Part shown: positions 1 to 5,982 of the stretch, one piece after another | How the letters are laid out: every line of letters begins with the position of its first letter | How positions within the stretch are numbered: the first letter of the stretch is position 1 | Assembly: GCA_028688235.1 (NCBI GenBank) | Contig: JAQTYP010000062.1 | Coordinates: 1-11,449, forward strand | Direction: 5' to 3' | From: Methylomonas sp. | GTDB taxonomy: Bacteria > Pseudomonadota > Gammaproteobacteria > Methylococcales > Methylomonadaceae | Length of the DNA: 11,449 nt | Translations under genes and position numbers: made by a program | The notes under the pieces: model-generated | What the model was told of the DNA's origin: nothing | Databases searched by the model: none | What the model saw: the letters and a program-made list of their open reading frames with translations, nothing else

Positions 1-60
1 AACGGTCGCGATCGGTGCGCCTGACGGCAGCACCCTATAGTCTGCGCACCTTATGGCCTT
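1..60. repeat. REP-like palindrome, left copy (cut by window edge)
   Basis: A hairpin with arms GGTGC (14-18) and GCACC (30-34) and an inner GCC/GGC pair is followed by CTATAG (35-40). The same roughly 60 bp stretch recurs in the same orientation at 9355-9413 with only a few differences and one indel. There it is half of a larger inverted pair, so this copy is probably clipped by the window start. The shared segment ends at GGCCTT in both places. It resembles REP elements, which are short palindromes preceded by a conserved tetranucleotide, but the family name is inference. Confidence 0.6.
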
Positions 61-140
61 AAATATATTTAAATATGTTGTTTATTAAAACAACAACAGG
101 TCTTGTTGTTGGGTTACCAACTTAAGCCGGGACAGTCATA

Positions 141-226
141 GGTTAAGCCGTTCGTGGTGAGCAAAGTCGAACCATGAATGGCTTAACCGTTCACCCTTCG
201 ACAAGCTCAGGGCGAACGGTTAAGCC
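141..226. repeat. Compound inverted repeat (two overlapping hairpins)
   Basis: Three alternating copies of one arm sequence form two overlapping hairpins. The first pairs 141-158 with 171-188 (16 of 18 complementary) and the second pairs 180-197 with 209-226 (17 of 18). The middle arm is shared, so only one of the two hairpins can form at a time. There is no coding potential. Upstream, at about 91-113, lies a smaller hairpin with arms CAACAACA/TGTTGTTG. The element resembles dispersed intergenic palindromes seen in many bacterial genomes. Its function is unknown. Confidence 0.7.
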
Positions 227-309
227 TTCCTCTGTGTCCCGTTTTAAACGAGAAGCCTTGTTGTTGTTTCGTTGGGAAGGATATTTTAGGGGTTGTCGCT
301 AGGCGACTA

Positions 310-624
310 TCAACTATCCAGCTCGAACTGTAGCGCCGCCTCGTAATCCTGGCCGCCATAAAAAACGCCAATGATCGAGACTCGATCACCATCAATCGCG
401 TAAGCAATCACTGAGCGCTTTTTGTAGTTGGTAACGCGCAAACCTTGACGGATGTCATCATGAATCGCGCCGCGTTCCGGAAACATGACAAGCCCTTCGC
501 AGAATTCCACGATTGCGCCGGTGTATCGTTCGGCTATGACCGGTGATGCGGCAGTCGCGATGTACCGATAGATCGCGGCTAACTGCTCCTCGGCCTCTGG
601 CGTAAAGACAACAGTGTAGGTCAT
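310..624 (-). CDS. parE: ParE-type toxin (RelE/ParE superfamily)
   Basis: This 104-aa protein is the toxin half of a type II toxin-antitoxin pair. The N-terminus (TPEAEEQLAAIYRYIA) is the typical ParE/RelE opening helix, and the C-terminal half (VTNYKKRSVIAYAIDGDRV, then IIGVFYGGQDYEAAL) matches the strand pattern of that fold. ParE toxins classically inhibit DNA gyrase, whereas some relatives are mRNA interferases, so the target here is inferred. Its ATG (622-624) overlaps the parD stop codon as ATGA, so translation is coupled and it is expressed only together with its antitoxin. On a plasmid the likely role is post-segregational killing. A 5-3-5 palindrome (GTCGC/GCGAC, 295-307) lies just past the stop codon but has no U-run. 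Length is usual for the family. Confidence 0.9.
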   Translation of the reverse strand: MTYTVVFTPEAEEQLAAIYRYIATAASPVIAERYTGAIVEFCEGLVMFPERGAIHDDIRQGLRVTNYKKRSVIAYAIDGDRVSIIGVFYGGQDYEAALQFELDS

Positions 625-896
625 GCTTCGGTCGCGACCTTGTGCTCGGCCCTTAGCCTGGCTTTCACCTGATCGAGACTGACGGCGCGGGAAGAATCAG
701 CCTTGAGCGCATCATACGCCGGCCCAACCTGGTCATGCAGCCAGTTATCTACCGCTCGATCCCGCGCAAGCAAGGCGCGAATTCCATCCCTGATAACCTC
801 GCTTTCGGTGGCATATTCGCCGGCCTCGACTTTCGATTTAACGATTGCCGCCATTTCGTTGGGAAGGGTAATGCTCAATTGTTGAGTGGTACGCAT
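621..896 (-). CDS. parD: ParD-type antitoxin (ribbon-helix-helix)
   Basis: This 91-aa protein is the antitoxin of the pair and the likely autorepressor. The N-terminus (TTQQLSITLPNEMAAIV, then GEYATESEVIRDGIRALL) is a textbook ribbon-helix-helix domain, with a beta strand followed by two helices. The C-terminal 40 residues are charged and probably disordered until they wrap ParE, as in known ParD proteins. AGGTG (903-907 on the plus strand, read in reverse) precedes the ATG at 894-896. It is the first gene of the operon and overlaps parE by the ATGA motif. A perfect palindrome at 920-934 directly upstream is the expected operator. Confidence 0.9.
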   Translation of the reverse strand: MRTTQQLSITLPNEMAAIVKSKVEAGEYATESEVIRDGIRALLARDRAVDNWLHDQVGPAYDALKADSSRAVSLDQVKARLRAEHKVATEA

Positions 897-919
897 GGCG
901 ACACCTCATGTCGATTTAA

Positions 920-975
920 TAGGATTTAATCCTACTCTTTTTTATTGTTCTATGCATCGATATTGCGGATTCCAA
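920..975 (-). promoter_or_regulatory. parDE promoter and palindromic operator
   Basis: On the minus strand a TTGGAA -35 box (970-975) and a TAGAAC -10 box (947-952) are separated by exactly 17 bp. Both match consensus at 4 of 6 positions. Between the predicted start site and parD lies TAGGATT-T-AATCCTA (920-934), a perfect 7-1-7 palindrome. A further half-site, TAGGATTAA, occurs near 990. This is the arrangement expected for ribbon-helix-helix autorepression by ParD/ParDE. The operator assignment is inference from position and symmetry. Confidence 0.6.
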
Positions 976-1058
976 GGGAAGGAAATTTTTAGGATTAAGC
1001 GCAAAGGGAAAGCATAGGAATAAACTCCTTTAATACAGTCAATCTCTCCCCATATCGC

Positions 1059-1142
1059 CGCTGTAACCCGCGCCGTTCAGGGCTACAGCGCTCCTAAAAA
1101 ATATAAAAAAAGGGTTGGCGACGATCAATTTGTCGTCATATC
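1059..1142. repeat. Hairpin, AT-rich tract and orphan iteron downstream of rep
   Basis: A hairpin (1059-1069 with 1080-1090, one mismatch) is followed by a 21-bp A-rich tract (1093-1113) and then one iteron, acgatcaatttgtcgtcata at 1121-1140. The A-rich tract is base-for-base identical to the one at 2485-2505, and there too a hairpin precedes it and an iteron follows. The rep gene is therefore bracketed by two copies of the same small module in the same orientation. From here to 1354 no gene is visible, only imperfect inverted repeats such as CCGTTTTC (1176-1183) with GAAAACGG (1218-1225). Confidence 0.8.
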
Positions 1143-1354
1143 GGGAAACTTTCGGCCCCCCCAACCGGAAGCGGGCCGTTTTCGAGAAAAGGGGAAAATG
1201 GGCTGCGCCGATTCCTTGAAAACGGTCATTTTCTCCCTTTAGAGTATGTCGTAAAAGCCCCTCTCCTTTATCGAAGGCTTTGGCCGAAACGCGACGATGC
1301 CGCCGAAATGAGGAAGCTCATCGGTCGCGAATTATCGGACTACGTAACAATCCG

Positions 1355-2248
1355 TTACCGCAACTTCTTCTTAGCCTCCGCCAGCACCCGCTTCCGCTCC
1401 AAAGCCTGCTCAAACGTTTCCCCCGGCTTAGCCATTTCAGACAACGACGTTCCCGTCAGCCTGGCAATCACCGCCGCCCTGCTCTCCCCCGGCCTCGCCT
1501 GCTTGTTGATTTCGTCTTCGGTGAGCCGATTTCGTTCCGGCGCCGGCGGCTGGTCCTTCAGGCCGAATTGGAACTGGAAGTGAGTGACCGTCCGGCCGGA
1601 TTTGCGCTGGCCGTATTTCACCCACAAATTGGAATGCCGGTTGATTTCCTCCACGGCCGGATCGATGACGCGGCTTTTAAGGTTGCTCAAGCGGTCGTAT
1701 TTGTCTTCGACCTGGAACTGCTTTTTCAGCCACTCGACCTCGATTTCGCGCTCGCCGGCGGAACTCCATTGCACTAACAATTCGTATAGGCGGATGGAAT
1801 ACACGCTTTCGAAGCGGGCGACGTGCTTGAGCTTGTACTTGGTGAATTCGCGCGACAATTGCGACAAGTACGGCACGATACCGACCGAAAAGCTGAGAAC
1901 CAGCTTGCCCTCGCCCGGCACGTAATCGATGCTGCTGATCCAGCGCGTCTTGCGCTGGGTGATTTGCGGGTTGTCGGGATCGGGATCGTCGATAATCACG
2001 CTACGTTCGTACAACTTTTCGGCCGCTTTCTTCAGGTCGCGGTAGGCGTTGGAAAGGCTGTCCAATCCGGCCAAATCGGCCACGCCGGAGGCGGTGATTT
2101 CGAAGCGGTAATTCTCGGTCAATTCCTGTTTGGCGTCGATCTGGGCGATGCACGCCAGCAAAACCCGCTGCTCGGCCAGCGTCAGCATATAGCTGGCTTC
2201 CACGACCTTGTTGGATTTGACGACCGTTAAATGGGCGGGTTTGTCCAC
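1355..2248 (-). CDS. Rep_3 family plasmid replication initiator
   Basis: This 297-aa protein is an initiator of the Rep_3 (RepB/RepE/Pi-like) superfamily, which binds iterons with two winged-helix domains. Diagnostic stretches are VVKSNKVVEASYMLTLAEQR near the N-terminus, then RDLKKAAEKLYERSV, KYKLKHVARFESVYSIRLYE and LVQWSSAGEREIEVEWLKKQ, followed by a conserved RVIDPAVEEIN. Together they give WH1 (about 10-130) and WH2 (about 130-230). The C-terminal 50 residues are charged and variable. The start is GTG (2246-2248); I see no strong Shine-Dalgarno sequence. The origin iterons lie immediately upstream at 2339-2446, the usual layout. Autorepression by dimers at half-iterons near the promoter is expected for the family. 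Confidence 0.93.
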   Translation of the reverse strand: MDKPAHLTVVKSNKVVEASYMLTLAEQRVLLACIAQIDAKQELTENYRFEITASGVADLAGLDSLSNAYRDLKKAAEKLYERSVIIDDPDPDNPQITQRKTRWISSIDYVPGEGKLVLSFSVGIVPYLSQLSREFTKYKLKHVARFESVYSIRLYELLVQWSSAGEREIEVEWLKKQFQVEDKYDRLSNLKSRVIDPAVEEINRHSNLWVKYGQRKSGRTVTHFQFQFGLKDQPPAPERNRLTEDEINKQARPGESRAAVIARLTGTSLSEMAKPGETFEQALERKRVLAEAKKKLR

Positions 2249-2254
2249 GTTAAA

Positions 2255-2332
2255 ATGACTACATAAAGAATGCGATGTATCACTATAAACCCACCCGGCT
2301 GCAAAAACAACTACATCAAAAATTTTATGTAG
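2255..2332 (-). promoter_or_regulatory. rep promoter with half-iteron operator
   Basis: Reading toward rep, TTGTTT (-35, 2305-2310) and TATAGT (-10, 2282-2287) are spaced 17 bp. Downstream of the -10, GACTACA (2257-2263) is the inverse of the iteron 3' half TGTAGTC. Upstream of the -35, the hairpin CTACAT/ATGTAG (2311-2316 and 2327-2332) again carries iteron-like halves, and TGTAGTC itself occurs at 2328-2334. Inverted half-iterons around the rep promoter are the known autoregulatory operator of Rep_3 plasmids. The assignment here is inferred from pattern alone. Confidence 0.6.
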
Positions 2333-2338
2333 TCGATA

Positions 2339-2551
2339 ACGATCAATTTGTAGTCATATGAGATCAATCCGTAGACCTGTAACGATCAATCTGTAGCTGT
2401 TAAACGATCAATTTGTCGTCATATCGCGATCAATCTGTAGTCATATAGGCGCTGGAAGCCTCGCCATCCGTGGCCTGCGAGGCGCCTAAAAAATATAAAA
2501 AAAGGAAAAAACGAAAAAAGGGAGACATTGACGATCAATTTGTAGTCATAT
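2339..2551. other. Plasmid replication origin (iteron array)
   Basis: Five tandem iterons of 21 bp with consensus acgatcaatytgtagtcata start at 2339, 2360, 2382, 2404 and 2426. The spacing is 21-22 bp, about two helical turns, so all sit on the same DNA face. The second and third are the most divergent. A hairpin follows (GCCTCGC/GCGAGGC, 2458-2464 and 2477-2483), then an A-rich tract (2485-2505, running into more A-rich DNA to 2520) that could be the melting region, then a sixth iteron (2531-2551). TTATACGCA at 2617-2625 is one mismatch from a DnaA box, which is weak support. All this lies directly upstream of the Rep_3 gene. Confidence 0.85.
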
Positions 2552-2652
2552 CGGAAAGCCGGCGATGGTTCCGTTTTGACTTTTACGGCATCCCTGTAAT
2601 AGAGTCGGCGGCATTTTTATACGCAGGCAGACTTGCCTGATAATCAATAGTT

Positions 2653-3105
2653 ATGCTTCATCGGGAGGTTTGGTTGCAACTTGAATGGAAAGAAACACCT
2701 GAGGGCGTCGATTGGCAAGAACTTGCGGCCCTCTATCTGGCGGCGCCACTGGGCGAGAAGAACCCTGTTGATCTTGAGAAGGCATTCTCAAACAGCATGT
2801 TTCGGTTCTTCGTTTACGACTCTGGCCGTTTGGTCGGTGTCGGTCGAGCACTTGCTGACGGTGCGGATTGTTCTTACATCTGTGACGTCGCAGTTCTCCC
2901 CACACATCAAGGCATAGGCTTAGGAAAAGAAATCGTCGCAAAGCTCATTGCAATGTCGGCCGGTCACAAGAAAATCCTGCTTTACTCTGTTCCGGGCAAG
3001 GAGTCGTTTTATCGCCATCTTGGTTTCAGGCGAATGACAACAGCAATGGCCATTTTCGAAAATCAAGCCTCTGCCCTTGAGAGGGGATTGGTTAATGAAA
3101 CATAA
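2653..3105 (+). CDS. GNAT family N-acetyltransferase
   Basis: This protein of about 150 aa has the GNAT fold and transfers an acetyl group from acetyl-CoA to an amine. Motif A is clear: ICDVAVLPTHQGIGLGKEI (about 76-94), with the Q-x-x-G-x-G pyrophosphate-binding loop. FYRHLGF (119-125) is the motif B helix with its Tyr. The substrate cannot be told. The start is uncertain: ATG at 2653 has no ribosome-binding site, while TTG at 2674 is preceded by GGGAGG (2663-2668) at 5 nt spacing and would give 143 aa. A CAGGCA/TGCCTG hairpin (2624-2639) lies just upstream. The gene is transcribed away from the origin and toward the convergent kinase gene. It may be cargo. Confidence 0.85.
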   Translation: MLHREVWLQLEWKETPEGVDWQELAALYLAAPLGEKNPVDLEKAFSNSMFRFFVYDSGRLVGVGRALADGADCSYICDVAVLPTHQGIGLGKEIVAKLIAMSAGHKKILLYSVPGKESFYRHLGFRRMTTAMAIFENQASALERGLVNET

Positions 3106-3181
3106 CCCCGCTGTACATTAGTCGCTTAGGGCATGCTCCGTATACCCTTTTCAAGGGCGCCGATGAAACGAACCGCCAAAA

Positions 3182-3202
3182 GGTACGCGGTGCGTACCCT
3201 AC
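3182..3202 (-). repeat. REP element, GTAG type
   Basis: GGTACGC-GGT-GCGTACC (3182-3198) is a perfect 7-3-7 palindrome followed by CTAC (3199-3202). On the minus strand this is GTAG plus hairpin, the signature of REP elements mobilised by RAYT transposases. Its closest relative in the window is at 10142-10162. No RAYT gene is present here. It lies between the 3' ends of the convergent GNAT and kinase genes. A smaller hairpin, CCCTT/AAGGG, sits at 3145-3157. Confidence 0.7.
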
Positions 3203-3287
3203 CGGGCTTCACGCTGTTCAACACATCTACGGGCCTGCAAGCGCAGCTTGGAGGCTGTCCAGTTGACCGAGTGGGTTAGGCGGCAAT

Positions 3288-4187
3288 TTATAGGCCGTTG
3301 TCATCTGCTTGCTCAGGAGTATGGAGGTCACGCCAGAACTCCATCGCGTTTGCAGTGCGATATTCAACATGTCGGCGAAGTGCTTTCTCAAGCGCAAAGC
3401 TATACGGCAGTGGCAATGCTAACGCCATTTCTCTAGGCTTTCCCTCAAGAATCTCTTGAGTGCTAAAACGAAGCGCATTCGAGTACGCCAGTTCGAGAAA
3501 CAACAAGCCGACGTGATAGATGTCGATACGGTGGTCAGTTGGGCCGAATTCTGCGGTGTTCAAAACTTCCGGTGGAAGCATCCATTGAGCTCTTGTATTT
3601 TCGCCGTCAATTTCGTTCAGTAGTCGAGCAACACCAAGATCTCCCAGCTTGAACTGAATGACTTGCTTGGCCTCTGGAATCATCTCGTCTTTGACAAATG
3701 CGGCGAAAACATTGCCGGCGTGAATGTCTTGATGGGCGTAATTATTAATGTGCAGATAATGCACTGCCTGCAAAAGCCCTCGCGCAATGGGCATGAGCCA
3801 GAGCTTGCCGTCGAAGTTCTCCATTGCGAAAAGACTTGTAATAGGCGAATGACATCTTTCTGTGATGATGTAAAACGTATCCCGGTACTCGAAAGCGTCG
3901 TAAACGAACGTGATGTACGGGTTTCTCAGTTGAAGCAACTTGATAAATTCCGCCTCTGCGGCCGCCTTTACTTTTTCGTAGCTTCCGATGGGTTTCAAAA
4001 CTTTGGCGGCGAGGTCGTTGTCCCAGACGTCTTTGCACGAATAGACAATTCCGAAGTTTCCCTCACCGATTTGAATCCCAATCGTGTAGCTGTTGCCAGT
4101 GGCAAGGCTCGTTATTACCTCGCCAACGGTTGGCTGGATTGCTCTCTTAACGGGCACGGGTGGTAGCGGGGTGGGCGTCTCGATCAT
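3288..4187 (-). CDS. Eukaryotic-like serine/threonine protein kinase
   Basis: This 299-aa protein is an essentially complete Hanks-type kinase. The glycine loop is IGEGNFGIVY (40-49), the ATP lysine is K62 in LAAKVLKP, and candidate alpha-C glutamates are E78/E80. The catalytic loop is HQDIHAGNV (152-160), with D154 and N159. The metal-binding DFG is present as DLG (183-185), and the APE motif as PPE (205-207), followed by DIYHVGLLFLEL (222-233). All catalytic residues are kept, so activity is expected. There is no transmembrane or sensor domain, only a proline-rich N-terminus, so it should be cytosolic. The target is unknown; stand-alone kinases on plasmids can act in phage defence or signalling, but nothing here shows which. 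No clear ribosome-binding site precedes the ATG. Integron-like GTTAGGC and GCCTAAC heptamers flank the gene closely. Confidence 0.9.
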   Translation of the reverse strand: MIETPTPLPPVPVKRAIQPTVGEVITSLATGNSYTIGIQIGEGNFGIVYSCKDVWDNDLAAKVLKPIGSYEKVKAAAEAEFIKLLQLRNPYITFVYDAFEYRDTFYIITERCHSPITSLFAMENFDGKLWLMPIARGLLQAVHYLHINNYAHQDIHAGNVFAAFVKDEMIPEAKQVIQFKLGDLGVARLLNEIDGENTRAQWMLPPEVLNTAEFGPTDHRIDIYHVGLLFLELAYSNALRFSTQEILEGKPREMALALPLPYSFALEKALRRHVEYRTANAMEFWRDLHTPEQADDNGL

Positions 4188-4335
4188 GGCGTGATGTATT
4201 GCTGCCTAACAAGGAATTAAATACTTAACTGCATATCTACCGGAAAACGATCTTCGACACAATAATTTGTTAATCTGCATTTAGTTTTCCTTTCTGAATA
4301 TCATAGAGAGACAGGCCGCAATGGATCATCGCCCC

Positions 4336-4556
4336 TCACCTCTTCCCCTCCGCCCAACGCTTCAGCCCTTGCTCGGCTTCGTCCAGCAAGGCTTCTATCG
4401 AATCGTACTCGCTTTTGCTTTCCCAAACGGTGCCTCCCTCGTCGAAGGCTACCGCGATGAATCGAGCTTCCCGGTATATTCCACGCTCAAGCCGCCGCCA
4501 TTGTTGATTAAATCAGTCAAGTAGGGGTATTTGTGGGCATTTACGATATAAGTCAT
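4336..4556 (-). pseudogene. Frameshifted small gene coupled to kfrA (function unknown)
   Basis: ATG at 4554-4556 overlaps the kfrA stop as ATGA and opens a 35-codon frame (MTYIVNAHKYPYLTDLINNG, then GGLSVEYTGKLDSSR) ending at TAG 4449-4451. In the -1 frame a second, startless open stretch (upstream stop 4513-4515, end TGA 4336-4338) reads RFIAVAFDEGGTVWESKSEY, then DSIEALLDEAEQGLKRWAEGKR. Joined near 4455-4470 the two give one plausible acidic protein of about 73 aa. The second frame has no ATG, GTG or TTG of its own. The simplest reading is a gene of about 74 codons broken by a 1-nt indel. A programmed -1 shift or a sequencing error remain possible. I do not recognise the family. Confidence 0.55.
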
Positions 4557-5512
4557 TCCTTGGCGCCCTCTTCCCCGTTTTGAGCCGTCCGGTCCGGCGA
4601 CCGATAAACGGCTAGCTGGCCTTCCAGGTTGGCGGCGCGTTTTTCGGCTTCCGACGCGGTTTTGTCGGCGGCTTGCCGGCCGGCTTGCGCGGCGGCCAGT
4701 TCGGCTTGGGCCGATTCGAATTGGCCGCGCAATTTTTCGAGCTCGGCGAGCCGCTTGGACAGTTCGGCATCCTTGCGCCCGGCTTCCTCCTTGGCCTCCC
4801 CGGCGTTTTTCGCCAGCGCCTCCAGCGACGATTGCAGCTTGCCGGCCTGGATGTCCAAGGCGCGGATTTCGGCGTCCTTGCGCTTGATTTCTTCGGCGTG
4901 GTCCTTTTGCAGTTCCCGCCGTTCGGCCTGCACCGCCTTGTTCTCTTCCTCCAGCGAGGCGGTTTGTTTTCTTAGTTCCTCGATTTCATGCCGGAGCCGC
5001 TCGTTGTCTTTCGATAGCGCCACATTGTTTTTTTCCTCGCCAGCCAATTGGCTTTCGATCTTTTTGCGGGTCGCGAATTCCTCCTCCAACTGGACCCGGA
5101 TCGTCCTGAAGTCCTCCTCCATGCGCTCGATTTTCAAGGCCTGGGCCTCGGAAAACGCGAAGGCCTCCTCGACCTTTTTCAGGCTGGCCTGTTCGGCCTG
5201 CCGCAAGGCCTCGCGCTGTACCTCGAGCTCGGCGTCGGCCAAGCCCTTGGCGACGTTCCACATTCGCTTCATCAGGTCCTCGCCTTCGCCGGACAGCTCG
5301 TCCGGCAACTTGACGACCGCCGGCAGATCCTCGGCCCGGAAGTCCCGCGCCTCGTCCGAGGCCTTCCAACTGTTGAAGTATTTAGTGATCGTCGTCAGGC
5401 TGCCCCGGCCCAGCCTATCGTAAACATTCAGGACGGTCGGGCGCTGGCCTTGGGCGGCGATTTCGGCGCAAGCTTCGTGGACTTCTTCTTCGGTTAAGCG
5501 TGGCGCCGCCAT
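4553..5512 (-). CDS. kfrA: KfrA-type plasmid DNA-binding coiled-coil protein
   Basis: This 319-aa protein combines an N-terminal KfrA_N-like DNA-binding domain (about 1-110) with a very long coiled coil (about 105-300). The helix-turn-helix lies around GQRPTVLNVYDRLGRGSLTT, then ITKYFNSW (about 22-48). The coiled coil is rich in E, K, A, Q and R with heptad character, and the tail is short and acidic. KfrA proteins of IncP and other plasmids are autorepressors that help stable inheritance, probably through oligomerisation on DNA. An open frame extends 20 codons further, to 5572, but the start at 5512 (MAAPRLTEEE) is preferred because GGAGG (5521-5525) sits 8 nt upstream and the extension would run through the promoter. 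Translation of the next small frame is coupled through ATGA. Confidence 0.88.
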   Translation of the reverse strand: MAAPRLTEEEVHEACAEIAAQGQRPTVLNVYDRLGRGSLTTITKYFNSWKASDEARDFRAEDLPAVVKLPDELSGEGEDLMKRMWNVAKGLADAELEVQREALRQAEQASLKKVEEAFAFSEAQALKIERMEEDFRTIRVQLEEEFATRKKIESQLAGEEKNNVALSKDNERLRHEIEELRKQTASLEEENKAVQAERRELQKDHAEEIKRKDAEIRALDIQAGKLQSSLEALAKNAGEAKEEAGRKDAELSKRLAELEKLRGQFESAQAELAAAQAGRQAADKTASEAEKRAANLEGQLAVYRSPDRTAQNGEEGAKE

Positions 5513-5545
5513 GGGGGTATCCTCCAAACATGTAACTTGGGGGAT

Positions 5546-5598
5546 AGTATAGACGATTATTACAGTTTTCAAGTGTAATTACATAATTACGGTAATTA
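5546..5598 (-). promoter_or_regulatory. kfrA promoter and candidate KfrA operator
   Basis: Toward kfrA, TTGAAA (5567-5572) and TATACT (5546-5551) form a plausible promoter, though the spacer is short at 15 bp. Just upstream are GTAATTAC (5575-5582), a perfect palindrome, and TAATTAC-G-GTAATTA (5584-5598), a perfect 7-1-7 inverted repeat sharing the same core. KfrA family proteins bind palindromic sites at their own promoter, so these are the obvious candidate operators. That is inference from position and symmetry. Confidence 0.5.
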
Positions 5599-5649
5599 AC
5601 ATAATTTGGCTTATTCCGCTTGCCGCTCTATCAATACCGTAGGCGGCCT

Positions 5650-5675
5650 TAAGGTGGGCATTTATCAGCCGATAA
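5650..5675 (+). promoter_or_regulatory. Sigma-28 (FliA)-like flagellar promoter
   Basis: TAAGGTGG (5650-5657) followed by GCCGATAA (5668-5675) matches the sigma-28 consensus TAAAGTTT...GCCGATAA. The -10 octamer is perfect. The gap between TAAG and GCCGATAA is 14 nt, against 15 in the E. coli consensus. It lies 76 nt before the start of the first of two small genes, the second of which is a YjfB motility-family gene, which makes flagellar-regulon control a coherent reading. Confidence 0.65.
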
Positions 5676-5750
5676 CCAAGGTGGCATGAAAGACCCTGGA
5701 GAGGCTTCATACCCTGGTTCTTGCAAGGTTACCCAATGAAGGAGGTTGCC
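5674..5750 (+). other. Structured 5' leader of the small motility operon
   Basis: Transcription from the sigma-28-like promoter would begin near 5682, and the stretch up to 5750 can fold. AACCAAGGT (5674-5682) pairs with ACCCTGGTT (5711-5719) at 8 of 9 positions, and ATGAA pairs with TTCAT inside it. A CCCTGG repeat occurs twice in the loop region. The ribosome-binding site AAGGAGG (5739-5745) lies outside the hairpin. The outermost stem bases fall upstream of the predicted start site, so the RNA stem may be shorter. I compared it mentally with the c-di-GMP-I riboswitch and do not find that consensus. Confidence 0.35.
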
Positions 5751-5960
5751 ATGTCTGCATCGAACATAGCTAGTCAAACCGTTGCCGGCCGGTTCGCGTT
5801 CATCGAAACGCTCAGCAGCGAGTTTTTGTCCAGAACCGGTTTTGGCGTTTATGTTTTCCTCAATCCCCTCGACGTCGATCAATTGTTTGAAGCATACTGT
5901 GGCGGTGAACTGCCTATCCTGGCCTTTGCCAGACAATGCGTGAGAAAGACTTTGGCTTAG
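5751..5960 (+). CDS. Small hypothetical protein in motility operon (69 aa)
   Basis: I do not recognise this family. The start at 5751 (MSASNIASQTVAGRF) is chosen because AAGGAGG (5739-5745) sits 5 nt upstream. A frame 30 nt longer exists but lacks a site. The product is 69 aa, has no signal peptide or membrane segment, and carries an aromatic-rich middle (FIETLSSEFLSRTGFGVYVF). The C-terminus is basic (ARQCVRKTLA). It is followed after 22 nt by the YjfB-family gene on the same strand, both behind the sigma-28-like promoter, so a role connected with flagella or motility is a reasonable guess and no more. Confidence 0.7.
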   Translation: MSASNIASQTVAGRFAFIETLSSEFLSRTGFGVYVFLNPLDVDQLFEAYCGGELPILAFARQCVRKTLA

Positions 5961-5982
5961 GTTCTTTCTCAAGGAGGAGGAT

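Noticed and set aside
1280..1777. Long plus-strand frame over the rep gene
   Set aside because: It is antisense to a clear Rep_3 coding frame, with low-complexity Arg/Leu composition and no ribosome-binding site.
1244..2593. Inverted 14-bp similarity flanking the rep module (1244-1257 and 2580-2593)
   Set aside because: Only 12 of 14 match with no target duplication or transposase; it could easily be chance.
4204..4290. Complete attC site upstream of the kinase
   Set aside because: Only the GTTAGGC heptamer is convincing; the interior shows no paired arms and no proper RYYYAAC partner.
4321..4524. 67-aa plus-strand frame
   Set aside because: The opposite strand carries the better-supported, kfrA-coupled (frameshifted) reading frame, and no ribosome-binding site was found on this strand.
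4629..5423. 264-aa plus-strand frame over kfrA
   Set aside because: A Ser/Ala-rich shadow produced by the complement of the coiled-coil codons; it has no domain.
5674..5750. c-di-GMP-I riboswitch
   Set aside because: The leader folds and precedes a motility gene, but the conserved riboswitch core motifs are not present.
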